From positions 1 to 32,315 of the forward strand of contig CAKTPR010000011.1 in assembly GCA_934591725.1 (NCBI GenBank): a stretch of 32,315 nucleotides of DNA, written 5' to 3'. Below, piece by piece: positions 5,744 through 14,140 of the stretch. The translations under genes were made by a program, and so were the position numbers. The notes beneath the pieces were generated by a model. That model saw only the letters and a list, made by a program, of their open reading frames with translations, was not told the DNA's origin and did no database searches. How positions within the stretch are numbered: position 1 is the first letter of the stretch; each line of letters opens with the position of its first letter. The DNA is from an uncultured Oscillospiraceae bacterium. GTDB lineage: Bacteria; Bacillota; Clostridia; Oscillospirales; Oscillospiraceae.

Positions 5744-8700
5744 ATGGAAGAGCTGTTCTTCTGCCCAAGCTGCATGGCAAAGCTCACGTCAGCGGACGGG
5801 AAGTGTCCGGTCTGCGGCAGCGAACTGAATATAGAAAACGCGCCGCATCAGCTGCCGGTGAACAGCATCCTCAACGGCCGGTACCTTGTCGGCAAGGTGC
5901 TCGGCGCGGGCGGCTTCGGCATTACATACATCGGCTATGACCTCCGGCTTGACAGCAGGGTCGCGATAAAGGAGTATTACCCCAGCGGCGCTGCCAACCG
6001 CAGTATGTCCCTGACTGTGTTCCCGACGAACGCCGTGAAGAACAATCCCTTTGACCTCGGCAAAAGCCGTTTCCTGACCGAAGCCAAAACGCTCTCGGAG
6101 TTCGTCGAGGACGGAAATATCGTCACTCTGCGGGACTATTTCGAGGAGAACGGCACGGCGTATATCGTCATGGAATACCTCGAAGGCGAGGATCTTTCCC
6201 ACTACGCCAAGAAGCACGGCATACTTGAGATGGACGAAGCGCTTGCACTGCTGGAACCGGCGATGCTCGCGCTGGATAAGGTGCATAAGAAAGGGCTTGT
6301 CCATCGCGACATAAGCCCGTCGAATATCATGGTGCTCAGCGACGGGCGCGTCAAGGTGCTCGACTTCGGCTCGGCGCGTCTGCAGAACGCCAGCGGCGAG
6401 CAGAGCCTGACGGTCATGCTCAAGCACGGCTACGCACCTGAGGAGCAGTACCGCCCCCACGGGGAGCAGGGGCCGTGGACGGACGTCTATGCCATGAGCG
6501 CGACGATATACAAGCTCATAACCGGCAAGACCCCGCCCGCCGCGACGGAGCGTATGTTTGAGGACACGCTGGTGCCGCCGTCGAAGCTCGGCGCGAAGCT
6601 CACTGCCGCGCAGGAGCGGGCGTTGCTGCACGGCCTTGCCCTGCGCGCCCCGGACAGAACGCAGTCGATGGCCGAGCTTGCCGCAAGCCTGCGCACCAAG
6701 AAGAAAGCTCCCGTTGTAAAGCCAGAAAAGCCAAAGAAGGAAAAGCCGCCCAAGGAGTCTAAAAAGAAAGAGACACCCCCGAAGCCTGTGAAGCCTCCAA
6801 GGCCGCCCAAACCCGAAAAGCCACCGAAACCGCCGAAGCCGCCGAAGCCGGTAAAGGAGTCAAAGAAAAAAGAGAAGCCAGAAAAACCGGCAAAGCCTGC
6901 TGAAACGGCAGAGAAACCGGCGAAGCCTGCGATAACGAAAAAAAGAGCGCTTGCCTTGACCGCAGCGCTGCTCGCCGTTCTGGCGCTGTGCATCGCGGTG
7001 CCCAAAGCGAAGGATGCCGCGGCGCAGAAAAAGCTTGAAGAAGCGCAGACGCTCCGCCTTGACGAGCTTGCCGCCGCGCGGGATGCTGCCGCGGCTCACA
7101 GCGCAGATATGATAAGCGCCGGTGACGCGCAGACCTTCGGCGTAAGGATCGACGGAATGGTCGCCGTTGCCGGAGCCGACAGCGACGCGCTTTCTGCCGC
7201 TGTCAAATGGACGGATATAACCGCCATAAGCACCGGATACGATCACATAGCGGGTCTGAAAAAGGACGGGACTGTAACTGCTGCCGGAGCCAATGAGCTT
7301 GGCCAGTGCGATGTCACCGGCTGGGCGGACATGACCGCGGTGAGCGCCGGGTATGATTTCACTGTCGGCCTGAGGTCTGACGGCACTGTTGCTGCCGCCG
7401 GCAATAACGGCGACGGCCAGTGCGATGTCTCAGCCTGGACGGACATTGCCGCCATAAGCGCGGGGTATCAGCACACGGTGGGTCTGAAGACCGACGGCAC
7501 TGTCATCGCCGCCGGGAGTGACTCGGACGGACAATGCGGCGTCTCCGCGTGGACGGACATCGTTGCCGTCAGCGCAGGCTGGAGACACACCGTCGGTCTG
7601 AAGGCGGACGGTACGGTCGTGGCTGCCGGCAGCAATAATTGCAGCCAGTGCGAGGTCTCCGACTGGGCGGATATCGTCGCAGTCGGCGCTGGCTATGATT
7701 ATACCGTCGGACTGAAAGCAGACGGAACTATCGTCATTGCGGGAAATAATAATTACGGCGAGCGCGACGCGGAAGCATGGACAGACATCGTTGCCGTCAG
7801 CGCCGGTCACAGCCATATAGTCGGCTTGAAGGCCGACGGCACCGCCGCCGCGGCGGGCAATGACCTCAGCGGCCAGTGCGAGGTTTCGGACTGGGCAAAC
7901 ATCAGGCTCCCGGAAGGCACCGAAGCCGCCGATCCTGCCGAGCAGGGAACCGACGAGCTTGCTGCCGCGCGGGCGGTGATCGCCTCGCACAGCGAGACTA
8001 CGATCAGCGCGGGTCGAGCGTCCACCGTAGGCTTAAAAAGGGACGGTACAGTCCTTGCTGAGGGGAACAACAAGAACGGCCAATGCAATACATCTGATTG
8101 GACGGATATCGTAGCAGTCAGTGCCGGTGGTTCTCACACTGTAGGGCTGAAAGCGGACGGCGCAGTTGTTGCTGTGGGTTCAAACGCCTATGGTCAGTGT
8201 GACGTTTCAGAATGGACAGACATTATTGCAGTAGCCGCGGGCGACAACCACACAGTTGGCATACGTCTTGACGGCACTGTCGTTGCCGTGGGCAACAATG
8301 CTGACGGTCAGTGCGACGTCTCGGATTGGACGGACATCATTGCTGTCAGCGCGGGTACGTCGGGTACAGTAGGCTTGAAATCTGATGGTACGGTCGTTGC
8401 TGTTGGCAATAACGCCTACGGCCAGTGCGACGTTTCAGGCTGGGCGGACATCACAGCAGTCAGCGCCGGCGGCTATCACACAGTAGGGTTAAGATCCAAC
8501 GGGACTGTCGTTGCCGTTGGAGACAATTGGCATGACCAGTGCGATGTTTCGGACTGGACTGACATTATTGCAGTGGCTGCGGGCGGCAACCACACGGTTG
8601 GCATACGTCTTGACGGCACTGCTGTTGCTGTCGGCAGCAACAGCTTCGGCCAGAGCGATGTTTCAGACTGGACGGACATCGCAGCCGTCAGCGCCGGATA

Positions 8701-10576
8701 TCTGCATACCGTCGGGTTGAAAGTGAACGGCACTGTCGTTGTCACAGGTGATCTGTCTTCTGGTGATGTTGCCGCTTTCAACGGCTGGACAGGCATCAGA
8801 CTCCCGGACAATGGCGCGAAGCAGCAAAAGCTCGCTGAACTCGCCGCCGCGCGAGCAGCGATCGCCGGGCACAGAGAGACTACGATCAGCGCAGGTGATT
8901 ATCGCACAGCCGGGATAAAAACAAACAATACGGTCGTTTCCTTCGGCTATGGTGGCGGCTGGACGGGCATATCCGCCATAAGCGCAAGCAATGATTATGC
9001 GATAGGTCTGAAAGCTGACGGTACGGTCATTGCGGACGGCAATAATTCCAAAGGCCAGTGCAATGTAAACGATTGGGAAAATATCACCGCCGTAAGCGCT
9101 GGATATGAATTTGCCTTGGGGCTGAGGTCGGACGGCACTGTCGCCGCCACCGGCAATAACAGTGACGGACAGTGCGGCGTCTCCGAGTGGACAGGTATCG
9201 TGGCGATGGACGCCGGATGGTACCACGCTGTCGGCTTGAAAGCGGACGGCACTGTCGTCTCTTCCGGCAGCAACAATAAAAATCAGCGCGGCGTTCAGGA
9301 CTGGACGGATATCATTGCTGTCAGCGCGGGCGGCAAGCACACCGTAGGTCTCCGGCTGGATGGTACGGTCGTTGCTGTGGGTGACGACCAGTACGGTCAG
9401 TGTGATGTCGGCAGCTGGACAGATATCGTAGCAGTCAGTGCAGGATATATGCACACGGTAGGCCTGAAGGCAGACGGCACAGTCGTCGCTGTGGGACAGA
9501 ACAACACCCATTGGGGCAACATCGGCCCGTATACAGGTCAGTGCGACGTCTCTGATTGGTCGGACATCGTGGCCATAAGCGCCGGTACGAATCACACGGT
9601 CGGTTTGAGATCTGACGAGACTGTTGCTGCCGTGGGCGAGTCTTATCCCCATCCCTCCGCCAATGAGGCAGGGATCGCCGGATGGACGGATATCATGCTT
9701 CCGGGCAGCGCCGCCGAGCAGCAAACCGACAGGCTCGCCGCCGCGCGGGCGGCGATCGCCTCGCACAGCGAGACTACGATCAGTGCAGCCAATAACCTTA
9801 CGGTAGCCGTAAGCTCCAGCGGTACGGTGTATTCGGCAGGCGCTACCTTCCCTCGGTATCTCGATATCGGCAGCTGGTCAGGCATCACTGCGATCAGTGC
9901 CAGTGACAGCTGCGTGGTCGGCCTGAAAACGGACGGAACCATTATAGCCTTGGGCGATTATTACATTCAGAACGGCATGTTTGACTGGACGGACATTACC
10001 GCCGTGAGCAACGGCGATGGCTACATTGTCGGCCTGAAGGCTGACGGAACCGTAGTTGCCGCAGGGAATAACAGGTACGGGCAGTGCGATGTTTCCGGCT
10101 TGTCGGATATCGCAGCCGTCAGCGCCGGTTACGATCACACCGTCTGTCTGAGAGCCGACGGCACGGTCGCTGCCGTGGGCGGCGATGAATACGGTCAATG
10201 CGATGTTTCGGACTGGACAGACATCGTCTCGGTCAGCGCCGGGCATAACTTCACCGTTGGCCTGAAATTGGATGGAACAGTCGTTGTCACGGGCTTTGAC
10301 GATGGCGGCGAGTGCTCCGGCTGGACAGATATCGTCGCCGTAAGCGCAGGCTACTATCATGTGGTTGGTCTGAAGGCGGACGGAACTGTCGTCGCCGTGG
10401 GCAAGAATTTTTACAGTCAGTGCGACGTTTCCGATTGGACTGATATCGTTGCTGTCAGCGCGAGTGTTGACCATACGGTCGGGCTGAAAGCGGACGGTAC
10501 AGCCGTCGCTGTCGGCGAACGCACCCCCGGCCAGTGCGACGTTGACGGCTGGGCGTTCATCATGCTGCCGGAATAA
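5744..10576 (+). CDS. Membrane Ser/Thr protein kinase with four RCC1-type beta-propellers
   Basis: The 1610-residue protein starts at ATG 5744 behind GGAGG; the longer frame from 5651 would cross the promoter. The order is: zinc ribbon (Cys 7, 10, 21, 24); kinase domain about 45-320 with glycine loop LGAGGFG, Lys76, Glu113, HRD 187-189, Asn194, DFG 207-209 and APE 231-233; a Lys/Pro-rich linker about 325-400; one membrane span about 402-420 with KKR before it (kinase inside). The outer part is 28 copies of a unit of about 38 residues (TVGLKADGTVVAVGNN, GQCDVSDWTDIVAVSAG), in four sets of seven starting near residues 440, 737, 1031 and 1329. Each set opens with a helix resembling LAAARAAIASHSETTISAG. 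Seven RCC1 repeats make one propeller, so four propellers are inferred. The catalytic loop reads HRDISPSN, Ser replacing the usual Lys. Ligand and substrates are unknown. Confidence 0.93.
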   Translation: MEELFFCPSCMAKLTSADGKCPVCGSELNIENAPHQLPVNSILNGRYLVGKVLGAGGFGITYIGYDLRLDSRVAIKEYYPSGAANRSMSLTVFPTNAVKNNPFDLGKSRFLTEAKTLSEFVEDGNIVTLRDYFEENGTAYIVMEYLEGEDLSHYAKKHGILEMDEALALLEPAMLALDKVHKKGLVHRDISPSNIMVLSDGRVKVLDFGSARLQNASGEQSLTVMLKHGYAPEEQYRPHGEQGPWTDVYAMSATIYKLITGKTPPAATERMFEDTLVPPSKLGAKLTAAQERALLHGLALRAPDRTQSMAELAASLRTKKKAPVVKPEKPKKEKPPKESKKKETPPKPVKPPRPPKPEKPPKPPKPPKPVKESKKKEKPEKPAKPAETAEKPAKPAITKKRALALTAALLAVLALCIAVPKAKDAAAQKKLEEAQTLRLDELAAARDAAAAHSADMISAGDAQTFGVRIDGMVAVAGADSDALSAAVKWTDITAISTGYDHIAGLKKDGTVTAAGANELGQCDVTGWADMTAVSAGYDFTVGLRSDGTVAAAGNNGDGQCDVSAWTDIAAISAGYQHTVGLKTDGTVIAAGSDSDGQCGVSAWTDIVAVSAGWRHTVGLKADGTVVAAGSNNCSQCEVSDWADIVAVGAGYDYTVGLKADGTIVIAGNNNYGERDAEAWTDIVAVSAGHSHIVGLKADGTAAAAGNDLSGQCEVSDWANIRLPEGTEAADPAEQGTDELAAARAVIASHSETTISAGRASTVGLKRDGTVLAEGNNKNGQCNTSDWTDIVAVSAGGSHTVGLKADGAVVAVGSNAYGQCDVSEWTDIIAVAAGDNHTVGIRLDGTVVAVGNNADGQCDVSDWTDIIAVSAGTSGTVGLKSDGTVVAVGNNAYGQCDVSGWADITAVSAGGYHTVGLRSNGTVVAVGDNWHDQCDVSDWTDIIAVAAGGNHTVGIRLDGTAVAVGSNSFGQSDVSDWTDIAAVSAGYLHTVGLKVNGTVVVTGDLSSGDVAAFNGWTGIRLPDNGAKQQKLAELAAARAAIAGHRETTISAGDYRTAGIKTNNTVVSFGYGGGWTGISAISASNDYAIGLKADGTVIADGNNSKGQCNVNDWENITAVSAGYEFALGLRSDGTVAATGNNSDGQCGVSEWTGIVAMDAGWYHAVGLKADGTVVSSGSNNKNQRGVQDWTDIIAVSAGGKHTVGLRLDGTVVAVGDDQYGQCDVGSWTDIVAVSAGYMHTVGLKADGTVVAVGQNNTHWGNIGPYTGQCDVSDWSDIVAISAGTNHTVGLRSDETVAAVGESYPHPSANEAGIAGWTDIMLPGSAAEQQTDRLAAARAAIASHSETTISAANNLTVAVSSSGTVYSAGATFPRYLDIGSWSGITAISASDSCVVGLKTDGTIIALGDYYIQNGMFDWTDITAVSNGDGYIVGLKADGTVVAAGNNRYGQCDVSGLSDIAAVSAGYDHTVCLRADGTVAAVGGDEYGQCDVSDWTDIVSVSAGHNFTVGLKLDGTVVVTGFDDGGECSGWTDIVAVSAGYYHVVGLKADGTVVAVGKNFYSQCDVSDWTDIVAVSASVDHTVGLKADGTAVAVGERTPGQCDVDGWAFIMLPE

Positions 10577-10581
10577 AACCA

Positions 10582-10612
10582 AAAGCACCGGAGGAACTTT
10601 TTCCGGTGCTTT
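10582..10612. terminator. Bidirectional terminator between the kinase gene and tcdA
   Basis: A perfect 11-bp stem, 10582-10592 / 10602-10612 (AAAGCACCGGA with its complement), begins 5 bases after the kinase stop codon. T-rich flanks are present in both directions, and the convergent tcdA gene ends at 10624. Confidence 0.8.
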
Positions 10613-10623
10613 GGCATAGGTAT

Positions 10624-11328
10624 TCATTTTATCAGTTCCGTGACGACGTGCTGGCACAGCAGCAGTCCCGCCGAGGCCGGAACCCATACGAGCGAACCGG
10701 GAACGCTCCGCCGTCCGGGGGGCGGAGCCTCCAGCTGCTCCGGCTCCATCGGCTCTTCGGGGCTGAACACGACGGTGTGGTGCGTCACGCCGCGCTGCCG
10801 CAGCTCCCGCCGCACGACACGCGCAAGCGCGCAGCCGCTGGTCTTGGAAATGTCGGCGATCCGCAATAGCGACGCGTCCTTCTTGTTCCCCGTGCCGAGG
10901 GCGGAGATGATCGGTATCCCGCGCTCCATGCAGCTCATTATCAGATCGACCTTGCAGGAGACAAGGTCAATCGCATCGACGACATAGTCATAGTCGCCGA
11001 AGAAGCGCTCCCTGTCCGCCGCCTCATAGTGACCCTCGATGCACTTCACGTCTATATCCGGGTTAATGTCCAGCGCGCGCTGCGCCATGACCGCTGCCTT
11101 GCCCATGCCGACGGTGGAGCCGAGGGCGCAGAGCTGACGGTTTATGTTGCTCTCGCCGACGGTGTCCTGATCGATAAGGGTTAGGCGGCCAACGCCCGCT
11201 CTCGCCAGCGCTTCGGCGCACCATGAGCCGACACCGCCAAGCCCGAACACAGCCACATGGCTCCCGGCGAGCTTTTCCATCGCCTCTTCGCCAAGAAGCA
11301 TCCGCGCGCGCAGAGTTCTTTCGTTCAT
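10624..11328 (-). CDS. tcdA: tRNA threonylcarbamoyladenosine dehydratase (TcdA/CsdL, ThiF-like)
   Basis: This 234-residue protein of the ThiF/MoeB/E1 family has the nucleotide-binding loop VAVFGLGGVGSWCAEALARA near residues 25-44, the motif SNINRQLCAL near residues 60-69, and the TcdA-type stretch VVDAIDLVSCKVDLI. It would use ATP to cyclise t6A37 to ct6A37 in ANN-reading tRNAs. Length is slightly below E. coli TcdA (268 aa) but usual for Firmicutes. The ATG follows GGAGG, which directly abuts the terminator of the upstream parvulin gene. It could be expressed by read-through or from a promoter not recognised here. Confidence 0.92.
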   Translation of the reverse strand: MNERTLRARMLLGEEAMEKLAGSHVAVFGLGGVGSWCAEALARAGVGRLTLIDQDTVGESNINRQLCALGSTVGMGKAAVMAQRALDINPDIDVKCIEGHYEAADRERFFGDYDYVVDAIDLVSCKVDLIMSCMERGIPIISALGTGNKKDASLLRIADISKTSGCALARVVRRELRQRGVTHHTVVFSPEEPMEPEQLEAPPPGRRSVPGSLVWVPASAGLLLCQHVVTELIK

Positions 11329-11342
11329 AGTCTTTCCTCCAA

Positions 11343-11371
11343 AAAAGGCCGCCGATCAACGGCGGCCTTTT
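11343..11371 (-). terminator. Terminator between the parvulin gene and tcdA
   Basis: A perfect 11-bp stem, 11371-11361 / 11353-11343 on the minus strand (CCAAAAGGCCGCC type), with a 7-base loop, is followed by a T-run that runs straight into the GGAGG of tcdA. It lies 19 bases after the parvulin stop codon. Confidence 0.82.
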
Positions 11372-11389
11372 GGTTTGCCCTATATGTTT

Positions 11390-12943
11390 TTATTTGCCTA
11401 CAAAGTTGATGCCGCCGCCGACGGAAGTCTCATAAGCGGAGGTGAGCTCCTCAATCCATGCGTTCATATCGGTGGTGAGCAGGCTGTTCTTGGCGAGATA
11501 GTCGCTGTACTGCTCGCCCTCGCCGACGAAGTACATCACATGGTACCCGGCGTAGCTGCCGTTATCGCCGTAGACGATGCCGGTGTCACCGGCCTTGTGT
11601 CCGGCAAAGCAGAAGTCATTGAACTCCTGAACCATCTGACCCTTGGCGATATCCTCATACAGGCCGCCGTTGGTGTTGGAGCCGTCGTCCTCGGAATACT
11701 CATTCGCGAGCGCGGCGAAGCTGTCCTCGGTCTTATCGCCGGAGTTGAACTCGGCGAGGATCTCCTCGGCGCGCGTCTTGGCTGCGGCCTTGGCTTCATC
11801 GGTGTAGGTGCCGTCCTCGGACGCCTCGGCCTTTATGAGGATGTGGCGCACGGAAACGGTGTTGTAGTGGTTGTCATCACGGCTGAGGAACACGACGACG
11901 TTATAGCCGGTCTCGCCGCTGTTTACTTCGGAGGTGATGTCACCGGCCTTGCGGCCGGAGTCCTTGAGCCAGTCGGCCGCAACGCTGATGCTGCTGCCGG
12001 AGACGGAGGAAGCGGACTGAGCGGTGCCGTCGATCCCGGCTTCGGTGAGCGCGGCGTTGAGCTTCTCTTCGCCCTCAAGCTCGGCGTCGGCCTTGCTGTA
12101 GGCCGCGACTATCGCGTCGGCCTTGGCCTTGGCTGCGTCAAGCGCTTCGGGGGTGACGGTCTGGGTATCGTTGCCGTCAGCGTCCTGGGTCGTGGTCTTC
12201 TCAGCCTCTACGAAGTAGTAGACATAGCCGAACTTATCCCAGGAGTCCTTGTTCTCGGCATACTTTGCCTCAAGCTCGGCGGAGCTGTATTCCAGAGAGT
12301 TCTGCTTCTCGGTGCTGGCCTTGTTGGCGAGAGCCGCATCCAAGGCGGCGCTGCGCGCCATCTCGACCGTCACGCCATGACCGTAGTTTGCGGCGAGCAT
12401 CTTATCGGCGCTGGCGTAGCCCTGAAGCTTTGCCATGGAGTCAAGATTCTCAAAGTTCGCGTCTACCTCGGCTATCTCATCCTCGGTAAGCTCGATGCCG
12501 TTTGCCTTGGCATAGTCGCACAGGGCCTTGACCTGAAGCAGCTCGTTCTCAGCCGCAGTCAGGAACTGCTCTTTCCATGTGCCGCCGTAGGGGCTGGTCT
12601 GCTTGCCGAGACCTCTGATGCCCGTGGAGGTATCGAGACCGAGCAGCGAGGCATAGCTGCCGTACTGGTTGGCGGTGTTGTAATACTGAGTTGCGTAATG
12701 GTAGCTGAGCTCGGAGGCGGAATAGCTCCTGTCGCCTACGGTATAGGCAGTGGTCTTATACAGGACTCCGGAGTCAAGGAAAATAATAAGCGCGATCAGC
12801 AGCACGACGCCGATGGTACCCAGCGTCCAGCGTCTCTTGCTCTGCGCCTTTTTGCGGGCCTCTTCCTGCGTGGCCAGCATCTTCTTGTCAGTACCGGCCT
12901 CGCGGGCGGCCTGACGGTTCTTCTTCTCGGTCGATGCACTCAT
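11390..12943 (-). CDS. Membrane-anchored parvulin-type peptidyl-prolyl isomerase (PrsA/SurA-like)
   Basis: The 517-residue protein has a charged cytoplasmic N-terminus rich in Lys/Arg (residues 1-39), one membrane span (about 41-57, TIGVVLLIALIIFL) and a long extracytoplasmic part. The SurA-N-like helical region is followed by a parvulin (PpiC) domain with SVRHILIKAEAS near residue 365 and the conserved SEDDGSNTNGGLYEDI stretch near residue 425. It should help proteins fold after secretion, as PrsA does. Unlike PrsA it has no lipobox Cys and is held by a span. The start is ATG 12943 with AAAGGA upstream; the promoter lies at 13019-13047. Confidence 0.9.
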   Translation of the reverse strand: MSASTEKKNRQAAREAGTDKKMLATQEEARKKAQSKRRWTLGTIGVVLLIALIIFLDSGVLYKTTAYTVGDRSYSASELSYHYATQYYNTANQYGSYASLLGLDTSTGIRGLGKQTSPYGGTWKEQFLTAAENELLQVKALCDYAKANGIELTEDEIAEVDANFENLDSMAKLQGYASADKMLAANYGHGVTVEMARSAALDAALANKASTEKQNSLEYSSAELEAKYAENKDSWDKFGYVYYFVEAEKTTTQDADGNDTQTVTPEALDAAKAKADAIVAAYSKADAELEGEEKLNAALTEAGIDGTAQSASSVSGSSISVAADWLKDSGRKAGDITSEVNSGETGYNVVVFLSRDDNHYNTVSVRHILIKAEASEDGTYTDEAKAAAKTRAEEILAEFNSGDKTEDSFAALANEYSEDDGSNTNGGLYEDIAKGQMVQEFNDFCFAGHKAGDTGIVYGDNGSYAGYHVMYFVGEGEQYSDYLAKNSLLTTDMNAWIEELTSAYETSVGGGINFVGK

Positions 12944-13018
12944 CTTATGTCATCTCATCCTTTGCGTAATTTTCGCGTAATGCGTAAGCTGTAACAAGCT
13001 ATCTGAACAGACTAAGGT

Positions 13019-13047
13019 ATTATAACGCAAGTCTCCCCGCGATTCAA
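13019..13047 (-). promoter_or_regulatory. Promoter of the parvulin gene
   Basis: On the minus strand, TTGAAT (13047-13042) and TATAAT (13024-13019) are separated by 17 bases, about 75 bases before the ATG. Confidence 0.75.
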
Positions 13048-13153
13048 GCCATATTGCGACTATTCTCAAATTATTAAAATAAGTTTTATAATATAATGCT
13101 GCTTTCGACATGAAAGTGTGTTAAAATAAATGCGATTCATCACGGAGGTGCCA

Positions 13154-13990
13154 ATGAACCGTAAGCTCACCGCGGCGGCTGCGGCCGTCATGCTGACTGC
13201 CTGCATCGTTCTGGACAGCCGCTTCACTCTTGAGACAACCGAATACAGCGCGCGGTTCGATGATCTACCGCCGGAGTTTGACGGCTTCCGCATCGCCGTC
13301 CTCTCCGACCTGCACGGCATGAGCTTCGGAGAAGATAATGCCCGTCTCGTCCGGGCAGTGTCTGACGCGAAGCCCGACATGATCGCCATCCTCGGAGACA
13401 TGATAACCTACCCCGCCGACCTGCCCGCCTTTGAAAGTCTGCTTGACGGCATTGAGGGCATTGCGCCCATATACTGTATAAACGGCAACCATGAGTGGGC
13501 GGCGCACTGCGTGGATAAGGTGAGGGAGCTTGCGCTCAGCCACGGCGCGCACTTCCTGAGCAACGCCTATGAGCCTTTGTACTGCGGCTCCTCGCGCATC
13601 ATCGTCTGCGGTGCGGAGGATAAAAACGGCCGCGCCGATATGGAGACGCCGCCGGAGCTTGCCGCAAGGCTGCGCGGGGAGTATCCGGACGATTTCGTCC
13701 TCTGGCTCTATCACCGCAATGATACGCTCACGGGCTTTCCCGGCCTGCCGGTCGACCTCGTGCTCAGCGGCCACGCCCACGGCGGCATAGTCCGCCTGCC
13801 GTTTATCGGCGGCCTGCTCGATGTTCACCGCCGTCTCGGCGCGGAATATGAAAAGGGCATATATGAAGAGAATAATACCGTGATGATCGTTTCGCGCGGG
13901 CTTGGAAACTCGATCGTTGTCCCGCGCTTTCTCAACCGTCCGGAGCTTGTGTGCGTGACCTTGTCAATTGATAGTAAAGCTTCGGACTGA
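13154..13990 (+). CDS. Calcineurin-like metallophosphoesterase (YkuE-type)
   Basis: The 278-residue protein has an N-terminal hydrophobic segment (residues 5-20) that serves as a membrane anchor or signal. The metallophosphoesterase motifs follow in order: SDLHG near residue 56, GDMITYP near residue 86, GNHEW near residue 114 and GHAHGG near residue 205. Relatives such as YkuE are secreted or membrane-bound metal-dependent phosphodiesterases or UDP-sugar/lipid hydrolases; the exact substrate cannot be called. The start is ATG 13154 with GGAGG 5 bases upstream. Two overlapping TATAAT boxes at 13087-13097 are the likely -10 region. The gene diverges from the parvulin gene. Confidence 0.9.
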   Translation: MNRKLTAAAAAVMLTACIVLDSRFTLETTEYSARFDDLPPEFDGFRIAVLSDLHGMSFGEDNARLVRAVSDAKPDMIAILGDMITYPADLPAFESLLDGIEGIAPIYCINGNHEWAAHCVDKVRELALSHGAHFLSNAYEPLYCGSSRIIVCGAEDKNGRADMETPPELAARLRGEYPDDFVLWLYHRNDTLTGFPGLPVDLVLSGHAHGGIVRLPFIGGLLDVHRRLGAEYEKGIYEENNTVMIVSRGLGNSIVVPRFLNRPELVCVTLSIDSKASD

Positions 13991-14057
13991 TATGCAGTCA
14001 TATATTTACCGCAAGGTGCATATATTGGTTGTATGCTGACTAAACAGGAGGTACACC

Positions 14058-14114
14058 ATGGATATAGATGATCTGATTTTCGGTGACTATAACCCCGGCC
14101 CCAGCCAGAAGTAA
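14058..14114 (+). CDS. 18-aa mini-ORF with an ideal ribosome binding site
   Basis: ATG 14058 is preceded by AGGAGG at 6-7 bases, as strong as any in the window, and reads MDIDDLIFGDYNPGPSQK before tandem stops TAATAA. The peptide is acidic at its start and Gly/Pro-rich at its end, with no signal sequence. A 7-bp hairpin (14100-14106 / 14118-14124) encloses the stop codons. It lies between the phosphoesterase (67 bases upstream) and a flavodoxin-like reductase (88 bases downstream). It could be a real small protein, a translated leader or a secreted-peptide fragment. I do not recognise it. The case rests on the ribosome binding site alone. Confidence 0.5.
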   Translation: MDIDDLIFGDYNPGPSQK

Positions 14115-14140
14115 TAAGGCTGGGCAATAACAAAATTACG

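Noticed and set aside
8663..9766. Minus-strand frames of up to 367 codons opposite the RCC1 repeats
   Set aside because: They are repetitive because the sense gene is; no start signals and no recognisable domain.
7061..10576. Regularly spaced DNA repeats considered as a CRISPR array or satellite
   Set aside because: The period is about 114 bases, the frame is open throughout and the repeats translate to RCC1 units, so this is a protein repeat.
11375..12994. A 539-codon plus-strand open frame opposite the parvulin gene
   Set aside because: Antisense shadow of a clear parvulin; low-complexity Gly/Val/Leu translation and no ribosome binding site.
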